This document shows, one piece after another, positions 21,097-30,989 of a stretch of DNA of 44,273 bases; the stretch's first letter is position 1, and each line of letters starts with the position of its first letter. This DNA is from Fidelibacterota bacterium (GTDB lineage: Bacteria; Fidelibacterota; Marinisomatia; SCGC-AAA003-L08; D37C17). The notes under the pieces are model-generated. The model saw only the letters and a program-made list of their open reading frames with translations, was not told where the DNA came from and made no database searches. Location: positions 14,049 to 58,321 of the forward strand of contig PCCQ01000025.1 of assembly GCA_002731795.1 (NCBI GenBank). The letters run 5' to 3'. The position numbers were made by a program, and so were the translations under genes.

Positions 21097-22917
21097 TTAG
21101 TCTTGATTATCTATAAAATATTCAAAAAAATCATGAGCCATATTTGAAGCTACACCAGCGCCACTACCTCCATTTTCAACAAGCACAACTAGTGACATTT
21201 TTTTTAAAGTTTTTTTAGATGTTACGTATCCTGCAAACCAAGAATGATCTTCTCCTTGAGGGTTTTGAGCTGTCCCAGTTTTTCCTCTTACAATAGCATC
21301 AGAATTTAAAATATCTGCATTTTTACCCGTACCTTCCTTTACTGCATTATAAATTGCATTATCTAAAAATGTCCAAATCCAAGGGGATAATTCAATATCT
21401 TTTCTAATAACATTATCTTTATTTTTTATTAAATGTGGAGAATAGATATATCCTTTATTTGCTATGAAATTAATTAAATTGACAACCTGTAGCGGAGTTG
21501 CTAAAACCTCTCCCTGACCAATACCCATATTTGCCTTTGCTCCACCAACTGCCCAATTAGTATGCAATACACCTAATTCATCTCTGTATCTATATTTTTT
21601 ATTCATATACTTTCTTGTTGGAATAAGACCTTTCTTCTCATTTGGAAGGTCAATACCAACTAAATCTCCAAAGTTAAATTCTTTAGAAATTTGAACTAAT
21701 TCATCAAAAGATAATTTTTCTACTGCTTCATAAAAATAGACATTACATGAGTTAATTAAAGCATCTTTCAAATTGAGTTCGCCATGTCCTTCTGTATTCC
21801 AACATTTTTTTACAACATCTTTGGTAATTTGATACTCACCATCACATTTATACTTTACTTCCTCTTTACCGGATTTTAAAATCAAACTAGCTGTAACCAA
21901 TTTAAAAACTGAACCAGGAGGATATTGCCCGCTAATTGGTCTATTAAGTAACGGATTATTGGGATCACTATTCCACGTATCCCAAATGTCTTGGGGTACT
22001 GGGCCTTTATTAAAAGGTTTTAAGTCAAAATCAGGGGAGCTGGCAAATGCTAAGATTTCTCCATTAGTTGGATCCATACAAATAATTGCTCCAACACTAT
22101 CTTTTAAAAAATTTTCAGCAATTCTTTGAAGATTTATATCTATACTTGTTATTAATGATGGACCATTTATTACATCCCTACCATCTTTATTGTTAAATAC
22201 TCCCTGATCAACACCTCTATAATCAATTAATCTATACTGTGCACCATTCGCTCCTCGAAGATATGATTCGTAACTTTTTTCTAAACCACTAAATCCATAT
22301 ACGTCACCATAAGAATATTGAAAAAGTGTGTCCTGCTTATTTAGTTTAATTTTTCGCTCATTATCAACTAATCTTACATAGCCAAGAACATGAGATAAAT
22401 TTACATCTGAAACATGTGTCCTTGCAGGTATCTCAGAGAAAATTACACCAGGAAGGTCTATAATATGCTCCTTAAGCATTACCATATCATTGAAATCAAC
22501 AAATCGTTTAGCGATAAATGGATGAAATTTTTCAATTCCTTTGTTTCGACTATATATTTTTTTTGTTAACTCATTCTTATTTATACCAATTATTGAATCA
22601 ATTAATGCAAAGTTGAATTTTTGATAAATTTCTTTACTTCTCTTATCAATTATATCTATAGGCATTATTTCAAAATTATAATTATAAATATTATCTACAA
22701 GAGGAATGGAATCCCTATCATATATTATTCCTCTTGGTGCTTTAATTTCTATTGCTCGTAAACTATTATTACCTGCTAATTTTTTATATTTGTTATAATC
22801 AATAACTTGTAGTTCAAAGAATCTAAACAGTATTGGAAGAAATATAATTACTGCTGAATAGAATAAGGCTTTTTTTCTAAAATAAGTATTCAATCTATTT
22901 AATAATCTTATTATCAA
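21097..22917 (-). CDS. mrdA: Penicillin-binding protein 2
   Basis: 606 aa; APRGIIYDRDSIPL; RPISGQYPPGSVFKLVTA; SCNVYFY; RGKTGTAQNP. Confidence 0.95.
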   Translation of the reverse strand: MIIRLLNRLNTYFRKKALFYSAVIIFLPILFRFFELQVIDYNKYKKLAGNNSLRAIEIKAPRGIIYDRDSIPLVDNIYNYNFEIMPIDIIDKRSKEIYQKFNFALIDSIIGINKNELTKKIYSRNKGIEKFHPFIAKRFVDFNDMVMLKEHIIDLPGVIFSEIPARTHVSDVNLSHVLGYVRLVDNERKIKLNKQDTLFQYSYGDVYGFSGLEKSYESYLRGANGAQYRLIDYRGVDQGVFNNKDGRDVINGPSLITSIDINLQRIAENFLKDSVGAIICMDPTNGEILAFASSPDFDLKPFNKGPVPQDIWDTWNSDPNNPLLNRPISGQYPPGSVFKLVTASLILKSGKEEVKYKCDGEYQITKDVVKKCWNTEGHGELNLKDALINSCNVYFYEAVEKLSFDELVQISKEFNFGDLVGIDLPNEKKGLIPTRKYMNKKYRYRDELGVLHTNWAVGGAKANMGIGQGEVLATPLQVVNLINFIANKGYIYSPHLIKNKDNVIRKDIELSPWIWTFLDNAIYNAVKEGTGKNADILNSDAIVRGKTGTAQNPQGEDHSWFAGYVTSKKTLKKMSLVVLVENGGSGAGVASNMAHDFFEYFIDNQD

Positions 22918-23389
22918 TTAGTATGAATCTATTTACAACTAATAAAAGAATAAGCATAAAAATTGATTCAAGAATTGATGATTTAAAAGTAAATGCTAAA
23001 GAGGTAATACTTCTATCAAACATCATATAACATGCAAAAATATAATGAATTTGAAAAGTAAGGAATAAATAGCCTAATTTAATTTTGTTGTTCCAGACTC
23101 TATCATATTTAGACAATAATCCAAGCATAAATCCAGCTATAGTTTTTGAAAATGCAAATAAACCTATAAGATTGCTCTGAGAAACAAAATCTTGGAATAG
23201 ACCAAGAACAAATCCAATAATGATTAAATAATATCTCTCATAAAGCAATGAAAGATAAACTAAATATATTAGGACTAAATCAGGAAAAAGCATTATATCT
23301 CTAGATATAACATAACTAGGGATATAAAGTTGAGCTATTATCAAAAAAAGCAGTATATAAATTTGTCTTAAAATTCTAATATCTATCAT
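22895..23389 (-). CDS. mreD: Rod shape-determining protein MreD
   Basis: 164 aa hydrophobic protein between MreC and PBP2; LFPDLVLIYLVYLSLLYERYYLIIIGFVLGLFQDFVS. Confidence 0.88.
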   Translation of the reverse strand: MIDIRILRQIYILLFLIIAQLYIPSYVISRDIMLFPDLVLIYLVYLSLLYERYYLIIIGFVLGLFQDFVSQSNLIGLFAFSKTIAGFMLGLLSKYDRVWNNKIKLGYLFLTFQIHYIFACYMMFDRSITSLAFTFKSSILESIFMLILLLVVNRFILIDNKIIK

Positions 23390-24150
23390 AGAACCACAAA
23401 TACATGATTAAAGTTAATAAGATCTGCTAAAATTTGAACTTCAATATCTTGAAATGGGCTATCATTATTTTTATTTATCCTAACTACTTTTGCAACTGGA
23501 ATAGAACTTGGATATATAGTTGAAATTCCAGAAGTATATACAATATCACCAACCTCAATATTAGCAGTTTTTCTTACTCCATAAATGATTCCAAGCCCTT
23601 TATGTGTTGCTTTAAATTCCCCCACAACCATATCACTTCCAACTCTAACTGATATTACAAAGTTTTTATCTGTAATTAATTGTACTTTTGATGCACGATC
23701 TGAACAGACTTCTATTTTACCTATAAGACCATTGATATCTACTACAGGCAAATTAGATTCTACACCATCTTTTATTCCTAAATTAATTGTAATTGTTCTC
23801 ATTAAATAAGTATAGTTATCATTAACAACCTTAGCAATCTTCAAAGACCATGGCTGTTCATCATAAAAATCTAATAAATTTTTTAATACAGAGTTTTCAT
23901 GCTCATAATGAATTAGTTCAGAGTTTAGCATGTTCATTTGTACTAGCTTTTGCTTTAATAACTCATTATCTTTTTTTATAGTCATTAGATTTGAATAATA
24001 AGTTTGGGGATAAGTTACTATTGAAATAAAATCAGCTATTTCAGCTTTAACACTATAAACGACAGTTGATTTTGAGGAAAAATATAGTAAGAGTGATAGA
24101 AGCAAACAGAGAAATAAAATTATAACATCTCTATTTATATATTTTATCAA
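23386..24150 (-). CDS. mreC: Rod shape-determining protein MreC
   Basis: 254 aa; VVDINGLIGKIEVCSDRASKVQLITDKNFVISVRV. Confidence 0.92.
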   Translation of the reverse strand: MIKYINRDVIILFLCLLLSLLLYFSSKSTVVYSVKAEIADFISIVTYPQTYYSNLMTIKKDNELLKQKLVQMNMLNSELIHYEHENSVLKNLLDFYDEQPWSLKIAKVVNDNYTYLMRTITINLGIKDGVESNLPVVDINGLIGKIEVCSDRASKVQLITDKNFVISVRVGSDMVVGEFKATHKGLGIIYGVRKTANIEVGDIVYTSGISTIYPSSIPVAKVVRINKNNDSPFQDIEVQILADLINFNHVFVVL

Positions 24151-25178
24151 GGTTGTATTAAAACGTTTTGAAATTTTTTAAGGCTGTCTAAAACTATGCC
24201 AGTACCTTTAACAACTGAATAGCATGGATCTTCAGCTACATGGACTGGTAATCCTGTTTTATTTTTAATATGCTCATCAAGTCCTTTAAGCTGGGCACCA
24301 CCTCCAGTCATAATAATACCAAAATCAATTAGATCTGATGCATGCTCTGGAGGGGTTTTATCTAAAGCTCTTTTAATTGCTGCTGTTATCTGATAAACTG
24401 TTTCTGATAATGCTTGTCTTATTTCATCAGATGAGACTTGTACTGTTTTAGGTATTCCAGTAATCAAGTCTAATCCTTTTACTGCTATAGATTTACCTGA
24501 AGTTCTAACTGCAGAACCAACTGTACATTTAATTTCTTCTGCTGTTCTCTCACCAATTGCCAATTTATGATGATCTTTAAACCACTGGACTATAGATTCG
24601 GTCTGTTCATCACCTGCAGTATTAATGGTTTCAAGAGCCCCAATTCCATTTAATGAAATTACTGCAATTTCAGTTGTGCCACCTCCAATATCTACAACCA
24701 TACTCCCAACAGGTCCATTAACATCAATACCAATACCTATCGCTGCAGCCATTGGTTCTTCAATTAAATATACTTCACTTGCATTTGCATGCTCTGCAGA
24801 TTCTTTAACAGCTCTTTGTTCAACATCAGTTCTTCCTGATGGAATACAAATAACGATTCTTGGCCTTGCAATCCTACTCATATTTAATTTTCTTATAAAG
24901 CCTCTAATCATAGCATCAGCCATTTTATAATCAGCTATAACTCCATCCCTAAGGGGTCTAATTGTTTCTATACCTTTATGAGTTCGACCGAGCATTGCTT
25001 TAGCTTCTTTTCCGACAGCAATAATTTTATTAGTAATCTTATCCCTAGCAACGATGGATGGCTCATTTAAAACGACCTCTTGATTTTTCATCCATATCAA
25101 AGTATTTGCAGTTCCTAAATCAATTGCAATATCCCCTGAAAGCATTTTTCTAATTGATGACATTGAGTAATTTGACAT
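24147..25178 (-). CDS. mreB: Rod shape-determining protein MreB
   Basis: 343 aa; DIAIDLGTANTLIWMKNQEVVLNEPSIVA; VGSMVVDIGGGTTEIAVISLNG; IMTGGGAQLKGLDEHI. Confidence 0.97.
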   Translation of the reverse strand: MSNYSMSSIRKMLSGDIAIDLGTANTLIWMKNQEVVLNEPSIVARDKITNKIIAVGKEAKAMLGRTHKGIETIRPLRDGVIADYKMADAMIRGFIRKLNMSRIARPRIVICIPSGRTDVEQRAVKESAEHANASEVYLIEEPMAAAIGIGIDVNGPVGSMVVDIGGGTTEIAVISLNGIGALETINTAGDEQTESIVQWFKDHHKLAIGERTAEEIKCTVGSAVRTSGKSIAVKGLDLITGIPKTVQVSSDEIRQALSETVYQITAAIKRALDKTPPEHASDLIDFGIIMTGGGAQLKGLDEHIKNKTGLPVHVAEDPCYSVVKGTGIVLDSLKKFQNVLIQP

Positions 25179-25188
25179 ATTTTACACC

Positions 25189-26727
25189 TTAATGATAGAA
25201 GTGTCTAGCTTTAGTAAACAACATTGATAATCCTAAATCATCCGCGACATCTATAGCATCAGAATCTTTTATTGATCCACCAGGTTGAATTATTGATTTT
25301 ATACCTGCTTTAGCAGCAATCTCAATACAATCTGGGAAAGGGAAAAAAGCATCTGAAGCCATAATTGCTCCTTCTAAACTTAAACCAGTTTCTGAGATTT
25401 TCCTAATAGCATTTTTTACAGAATCTACCCTCGACATTTGTCCCGCTCCCGCAGCAAGAACTTGATTGTCATTTGCAAAAACTATAGCATTTGACTTTAC
25501 ATATTTAACTAATTTCCAACCTAACTCTAAAGCATTGATTTCATTTGGTGCAGGTTTCAACTTTGTAACTACATCGCAATTATTGATATCAAAAGATAAT
25601 TGATCTCTGTCCTGTACTAAATAGCCGCCTAATGCATTTTTAATCATTTTATTTGAAAGTGTAAATCCTTTTGAAGTTTTTATTAATCTCAAATTCTTTT
25701 TTGATTTAAAAATCTCTAAACTTTGATCATCAAAATCTGGAGCAACAATGCATTCTAAAAATGGCTTAACTAATATTTCTGCAAGCTCTATTTCAACTAT
25801 TGAGTTAAAACCCACTATACCTCCAAAATAGCTTACTGGGTCAGAACTAACTGCCCGTTCAAACGCCTCAACTGTATTATCTCCAATAGCAAAACCACAA
25901 GGGTTTGCGTGTTTAATAATACTACAAGATATCTGCTCAAAATCATTAACAATTGAAAAAGCAGATTCAATATCTGTATAGTTATTATAAGAAAGTTGCT
26001 TTCCCTGAAGCTGACTCCAAGAATTATCATTGTCTTTTAAGGTATAAAAAGCAGCTTTCTGATGAGGATTTTCTCCATATCTTAGCTCATCTTTTTTAAC
26101 CGCATTTATTGTTATTTTATCAGCAAGCCCCTCATTTTTATCTGACTTTAAATAACTAGAAATTTGCATATCATATTGAGTTGTAATTTCAAATATCTTA
26201 GTCGCATACTGTTGCCTATGTTCGATTGATATCTGACCATTTGAATTATCAAATTTACTTATGAAATCTTCATAATCACTAGAATCGCACAAAGGAATAA
26301 CACTTTCATGATTTTTAGCTGCAGCTCTTAACATAGAGGGACCACCAATATCAATAAATTCAATTGCTTTATTTATTGGTAATTTTTTTTCAATTGCCTG
26401 TTCAACAAATGGATATAGATTAACTACAACTAAGTCAATTTCAAATGCATCCATGGCTAACAAGTCAGATATGTGAGAATTATTTTTTCTATCTGCCAAG
26501 ATTCCACCAAAAACCTTTGGATGAAGTGTTTTAACTCTACCATCCATTATAGATCCGAAACCAGTTAAATCTGAAACAGATGTTACTGGGATATCATTTT
26601 GCTCAAGTAAACTTTTTGTACCTCCAGTGGATAGTATTTCAAAACCTCTTTCAACTAGAGATTTTGAAAATTCTACAATTCCAGTTTTATCCCATACACT
26701 AATTAATGCTTTTTTATTCATTTTCAA
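25189..26727 (-). CDS. purH: Bifunctional AICAR formyltransferase/IMP cyclohydrolase
   Basis: 512 aa; ALISVWDKTGIVEFSKSLVERGFEILSTGGT; GRVKTLHPKVFGGILADR; LRYGENPHQKAAFY. Confidence 0.97.
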   Translation of the reverse strand: MKMNKKALISVWDKTGIVEFSKSLVERGFEILSTGGTKSLLEQNDIPVTSVSDLTGFGSIMDGRVKTLHPKVFGGILADRKNNSHISDLLAMDAFEIDLVVVNLYPFVEQAIEKKLPINKAIEFIDIGGPSMLRAAAKNHESVIPLCDSSDYEDFISKFDNSNGQISIEHRQQYATKIFEITTQYDMQISSYLKSDKNEGLADKITINAVKKDELRYGENPHQKAAFYTLKDNDNSWSQLQGKQLSYNNYTDIESAFSIVNDFEQISCSIIKHANPCGFAIGDNTVEAFERAVSSDPVSYFGGIVGFNSIVEIELAEILVKPFLECIVAPDFDDQSLEIFKSKKNLRLIKTSKGFTLSNKMIKNALGGYLVQDRDQLSFDINNCDVVTKLKPAPNEINALELGWKLVKYVKSNAIVFANDNQVLAAGAGQMSRVDSVKNAIRKISETGLSLEGAIMASDAFFPFPDCIEIAAKAGIKSIIQPGGSIKDSDAIDVADDLGLSMLFTKARHFYH

Positions 26728-27310
26728 CCTTATTTATTATTTGATTTATTATTTTTGAGTACAATTTATGTTCATAGCTTAAAACTCTTTTTGATAAAGA
26801 TTCTGCAGTATCATTTTTATAAACCTCGATAGGTTCTTCATGTATTGTTAGACCTTTATCATATTCTTCATTAACATAATGAATCGTTACAGCTGTTGAG
26901 TTGACTTGGCTGCTTATTACAGCATTATGAACATTCATTCCATAAAAGCCTTTACCTCCAAACTCTGGAAGCTTGCCTGGGTGAATATTTATAATTTTAT
27001 TTTTAAATGCTTCAACAACTTCTTTTGGAATTAGTTTCATATAACCAGCTAAAATAATTAAATGTGGTTTACATGACAATAACCGATCATTTAAACTTTT
27101 TATATATGCTGATCTATTAGGATGTGTTTTTTGATTAACTATAAAAGTGTTAATTGAATTATTTTTTGCAAATGACACTGAACCTGAATTAGAATTATTT
27201 GATACTAAAAGTTCAATCTTCGCATTCTCGATTTTTTGGTCTTTAATATTATTATATATAGCTTTAAAATTTGAACCACTACCTGACGCAAAAATAACTA
27301 ATCTTTTCAT
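26714..27310 (-). CDS. purN: Phosphoribosylglycinamide formyltransferase
   Basis: 198 aa; LVIFASGSGSNFKAI; LAGYMKLIP; INIHPGKLPEFGGKGFYG. Confidence 0.95.
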   Translation of the reverse strand: MKRLVIFASGSGSNFKAIYNNIKDQKIENAKIELLVSNNSNSGSVSFAKNNSINTFIVNQKTHPNRSAYIKSLNDRLLSCKPHLIILAGYMKLIPKEVVEAFKNKIINIHPGKLPEFGGKGFYGMNVHNAVISSQVNSTAVTIHYVNEEYDKGLTIHEEPIEVYKNDTAESLSKRVLSYEHKLYSKIINQIINKVENE

Positions 27311-28887
27311 TATAATTCTAATTGACTAACTGTTTGTATCTCAGTTAAGGATTCAAGTTCACTAATTTTAGCTTTATCTAGTTTTTCATCAACCTTTATT
27401 ATAGAATATGCAGATTTATTTTTTATTTCTCTGCTCAAAATATAACTAGCAATGTTAATATTATTATTTCCTAAAAATGTTCCAACTTTTCCAATAACTC
27501 CAGGAATATCTTCATTCTTAACAAATAACATTACACCTTCAGGAAATACATCAATTTTATATCCCATTATATTTACTATACGAGGATGATTTTCAGCAAA
27601 GACACTACCCCCTATGGAATACTTACCACTAGGAGTTGTGACCGTTGCCATAATTAGATTTGAATAACTAATTTTCTCAGATGAGTAAGAATGAGATATC
27701 GAAATCCCTCTTTCTTCTGCTACAGAAATAGCATTGATAAAATTAATTCTATTATCTGTGACTTTATTAAAAAGCCCTTTTAAAAATGAAATTGTAATAG
27801 GCTTAACCTCATCAATAGATCCATAACATTCAATTTTTACTGAACTTACCGATTCAAATATTAATTGAGATAAAATTACACCTAACTTTTCACTCATATC
27901 TAAATAAGGTTCAATTTTTCTCAATATAGACATATCAGCAATTGGAATATTAAGTACATTTGACATCTTTTGATCTAGCAAATAATCTTTAACTTGTTCA
28001 CATATACCCTTTGAGACTCCTTCTTTTGCTTCAACTGTAGATGCACCGAGATGAGGAGTAATTAATAAATTTTTGGTTGATAAAAAAGGATGATCATTTT
28101 CTATCGGCTCCTTTACAAAAACATCTATCGCAGCTCCAGCAATTACACCATCATTCAAAGCTGCACTTAAATCTTTTTCATTGATTATGCCGCCTCTTGC
28201 AACATTAATAATTCTAGATGATGATTTCATCATTTTTAAGCGATTTATATCAAATAAATCCCGTGTCGCATCTATAAGAGGTACATGTACAGTAATAAAA
28301 TCACTTTCAGTGGTAAGATAATCGATATCAACAATTTTGATTGTATCTGGATCAAACATTTCTTGATTAACAAAGGGATCATGACCTATTACATTCATAT
28401 CATATGACAATGCACGCTTCATAACTTCTCTGCCAATTTTACCTAATCCAACAATACCAATAGTTTTATCTTTTAACTCATTGCCAACTAACTGATGTCT
28501 ATTCCACTCTCCTTTCATTAATCCCAGGTGACCTTCATGAACATTTCTTGAAAGCGCTGATAGTAAAGACATTGTGTGCTCAGCTGCAGATATTGTATTG
28601 CCATCAGGAAGATTCATAACAACCACTCCTGATGATGTTGCCGCATTAATATCAATATTATCTACTCCAACACCAGCTCTTCCTATAATTGATAATGATT
28701 TTGCTTCTTCAATATGTTTCTTTGAAATATTTGTTCCACTTCTTATGATCCATCCATTAATAGTTGGTAATAATGCTTCTAGTTCATCATTAGATATCGA
28801 TGGTCTATATATTATCTCAAGATTTTCATCTTCAAGTATTTTTAATCCATTATCTGAAATTGGATCTGTAATTAAAATTTTATGCAT
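27310..28887 (-). CDS. serA: D-3-phosphoglycerate dehydrogenase
   Basis: 525 aa; long SerA with C-terminal ACT domain; GRAGVGVDNIDINAATSSGVVVMN; GIVGLGKIGREV; NVARGGIINEKDL. Confidence 0.95.
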   Translation of the reverse strand: MHKILITDPISDNGLKILEDENLEIIYRPSISNDELEALLPTINGWIIRSGTNISKKHIEEAKSLSIIGRAGVGVDNIDINAATSSGVVVMNLPDGNTISAAEHTMSLLSALSRNVHEGHLGLMKGEWNRHQLVGNELKDKTIGIVGLGKIGREVMKRALSYDMNVIGHDPFVNQEMFDPDTIKIVDIDYLTTESDFITVHVPLIDATRDLFDINRLKMMKSSSRIINVARGGIINEKDLSAALNDGVIAGAAIDVFVKEPIENDHPFLSTKNLLITPHLGASTVEAKEGVSKGICEQVKDYLLDQKMSNVLNIPIADMSILRKIEPYLDMSEKLGVILSQLIFESVSSVKIECYGSIDEVKPITISFLKGLFNKVTDNRINFINAISVAEERGISISHSYSSEKISYSNLIMATVTTPSGKYSIGGSVFAENHPRIVNIMGYKIDVFPEGVMLFVKNEDIPGVIGKVGTFLGNNNINIASYILSREIKNKSAYSIIKVDEKLDKAKISELESLTEIQTVSQLEL

Positions 28888-29956
28888 TCATTGCCTTTTC
28901 AAATTCATGTAAGTATTCTTGTAAATCTTCCATGAAAATATTTCCCATATGAGCTATTCTAAATGCCTTTCCCCTAAGTTTCCCATAGCCTCTATCCATC
29001 CGAAAACCTTTTTCTAGCAACTTGTTATATATTTTATCAATATTCCAATTCTGAATATTTTTTATACATGTTATTGTATTAGACCTGCATCCTTCTTCAG
29101 CAAAAAATGTTTGACCTTTTTCTTTTGCCCATGACATGGTATAATCTTTCATTTCAATATGTCTTTTCCATCTTTGATCAAGACCTTCATCCTCAATTAA
29201 ATCTAAAATATGCTTCAATCCAAATAGGTGAGGTATTGATGGAGTTGAAGGAGTTTGAAATTTATTATAATATTTTTCATAGACCTTTAAATCTAAAAAA
29301 TATCCTTTATTTTTAATCGATTCAGACTTTTTTGAAATTTTATCAGATACAGAGCATATTGAAAATCCTGCAGGTAGACCCCATGCTTTTTGAGTTGAGG
29401 ATAACATGAAATCTATTCCAAGTTTATCTACTTCCACCTTAACACCAGCCATAGAACTTACTGCATCAACGAGCCAAATCACATCTGGATACTTAGATGA
29501 TAATAAATTAGAGATATCTTCTAAATTACTCATTGTTCCAGTTGAGGTTTCATTGTGAACCATAGCCAATACATTATATTCACCAGTTGAAAGCTCTTTA
29601 TCAATATCATCTACTTTTACACCTTTACCCCAATTATATTCTATAATTTTATTTTTAAATCCACACGCTTGAGAAACTTTACCCCATTTAGAACTAAATG
29701 CGCCATTATCACAATGCAAAACCCCTTTATCAACACTATTACGTAATCCCATCTCCCATAAACCCGTTGCCGCATGAGATATTAAGTAAATATTATTTTT
29801 AGTATACAAAACCTTTTGAATACCCTTAGTTATATATTCAATTAAATTAGATATTTCTTCAGTTCTATGTCCAATTTGAGGCGTAGCAAGAGCCTCCATG
29901 ACACTTTGGGGTACATGAGTGGGACCAGGAATGAATAGCTTTGGAAAAGAATTCAT
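28880..29956 (-). CDS. Class V aminotransferase (serine-pyruvate/phosphoserine aminotransferase type)
   Basis: 358 aa; FIPGPTHVPQSVMEALATPQIGHRT; LVDAVSSMAGV; STQKAWGLPAG (PLP lysine). Overlap with serA suggests serine biosynthesis. Confidence 0.85.
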   Translation of the reverse strand: MNSFPKLFIPGPTHVPQSVMEALATPQIGHRTEEISNLIEYITKGIQKVLYTKNNIYLISHAATGLWEMGLRNSVDKGVLHCDNGAFSSKWGKVSQACGFKNKIIEYNWGKGVKVDDIDKELSTGEYNVLAMVHNETSTGTMSNLEDISNLLSSKYPDVIWLVDAVSSMAGVKVEVDKLGIDFMLSSTQKAWGLPAGFSICSVSDKISKKSESIKNKGYFLDLKVYEKYYNKFQTPSTPSIPHLFGLKHILDLIEDEGLDQRWKRHIEMKDYTMSWAKEKGQTFFAEEGCRSNTITCIKNIQNWNIDKIYNKLLEKGFRMDRGYGKLRGKAFRIAHMGNIFMEDLQEYLHEFEKAMNA

Positions 29957-30039
29957 TATAAAATTTTATTATTTGCACACATATGAAGAGTAATAAATTA
30001 AGTATTAAATTATCTATGTCAAATATTAAATTTCTTTAA

Positions 30040-30693
30040 ATGAACAACAATAAAATATTAAAAATAAATGAGATCTTCAAAAGCATTCAAGGAGAGTCAA
30101 CTGTAATGGGAAAACCATGTGCTTTTGTACGACTCACGTACTGTAATCTTCGTTGTAGCTATTGCGATACGGAGTATTCTTTTCATGAAGGCAAAAACAT
30201 GAAAATAATTGATATAATTGAAGAAGTTAAATCTATGAATACAAATTTAGTAGAAATAACTGGGGGTGAACCAATGCTTCAAAAAAATGTAATTCCTCTG
30301 ATGAAGGAATTTTTAAACAATAATTTTGAAGTTATGCTTGAAACGTGTGGGGCTATTTCACTGAAAGATGTTCCAAAAAAAGTTAAAAAAATTGTTGATT
30401 TTAAATGTCCATCAAGTAATATGAAAGATAAAAATTTATGGTCAATTCTAGATGAGCTTTCATCCCATGATGAAATTAAATTTGTGATTGGCAATAGAAC
30501 TGACTATAAATGGACATTAAATAAAATAAAGCAATATAATTTAGATTCAAAGTGGACCATTCTACTCTCACCTGTTTTTAATAAATTAAAACTTGATAAA
30601 CTTGCAAATTGGATTCTTGAAGATAACTTAAATGTCAGGCTGCAGCTTCAAATGCATAAATATATTTGGGATCCAGAAATGCGCGCAGTTTAA
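30040..30693 (+). CDS. queE: 7-carboxy-7-deazaguanine synthase (radical SAM)
   Basis: 217 aa; IFKSIQGESTVMGKPCAFVRLTYCNLRCSYCDTEYSF; VEITGGEPMLQ. Confidence 0.95.
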   Translation: MNNNKILKINEIFKSIQGESTVMGKPCAFVRLTYCNLRCSYCDTEYSFHEGKNMKIIDIIEEVKSMNTNLVEITGGEPMLQKNVIPLMKEFLNNNFEVMLETCGAISLKDVPKKVKKIVDFKCPSSNMKDKNLWSILDELSSHDEIKFVIGNRTDYKWTLNKIKQYNLDSKWTILLSPVFNKLKLDKLANWILEDNLNVRLQLQMHKYIWDPEMRAV

Positions 30694-30796
30694 TTTGAAA
30701 ATTTTTGCATTTTTATTTTAAAAATGTGATTTACATGACATTCTTCCGCTTTCTTATAAATATTTATTTGATATAAAGTAATTTTCATTTTAATTT

Positions 30797-30811
30797 TGAG
30801 AATGATTCTCA
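30797..30811. promoter_or_regulatory. Fur-box-like perfect 7-1-7 palindrome
   Basis: TGAGAATGATTCTCA (arms TGAGAAT/ATTCTCA are exact reverse complements); extended gagaatgattctcattatc matches 16/19 of GATAATGATAATCATTATC. Upstream of the heme operon. Confidence 0.75.
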
Positions 30812-30819
30812 TTATCATT

Positions 30820-30955
30820 TAGAACTTTAGCTATTATCATTTGTTTTCTGTGTCGTAAACAATCTTTTTGGCAAAAAGAATATGTGATGAGCAATCATAA
30901 ACAGACGTCATAAAAGGGGGTTAAAGAAATACCCCATTGCTTTAACCCCCTTTTT
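30820..30955 (+). ncRNA. Candidate Fur-regulated leader RNA or sRNA ending at a strong terminator (5' end approximate)
   Basis: Non-coding stretch between the Fur-like box and an intrinsic terminator; internal small hairpin cttttt-ggc-aaaaag at 30864-30878; no supported ORF. Confidence 0.35.
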
Positions 30956-30956
30956 T
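30912..30956 (+). terminator. Strong intrinsic terminator or attenuator hairpin
   Basis: AAAAGGGGGTTAAAG - aaataccccattg - CTTTAACCCCCTTTT TT: 15-bp perfect stem, 13-nt loop, T-tract. Confidence 0.85.
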
Positions 30957-30989
30957 CTGACATAAATATTAATAAGGAGTTTTAAAGAA

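Noticed and set aside
24625-24930. 101-aa plus-strand ORF inside mreB
   Set aside because: Antisense to a highly conserved gene; no independent evidence.
28574-28912. 112-aa plus-strand ORF antisense to serA
   Set aside because: Shadow ORF of a conserved coding sequence.
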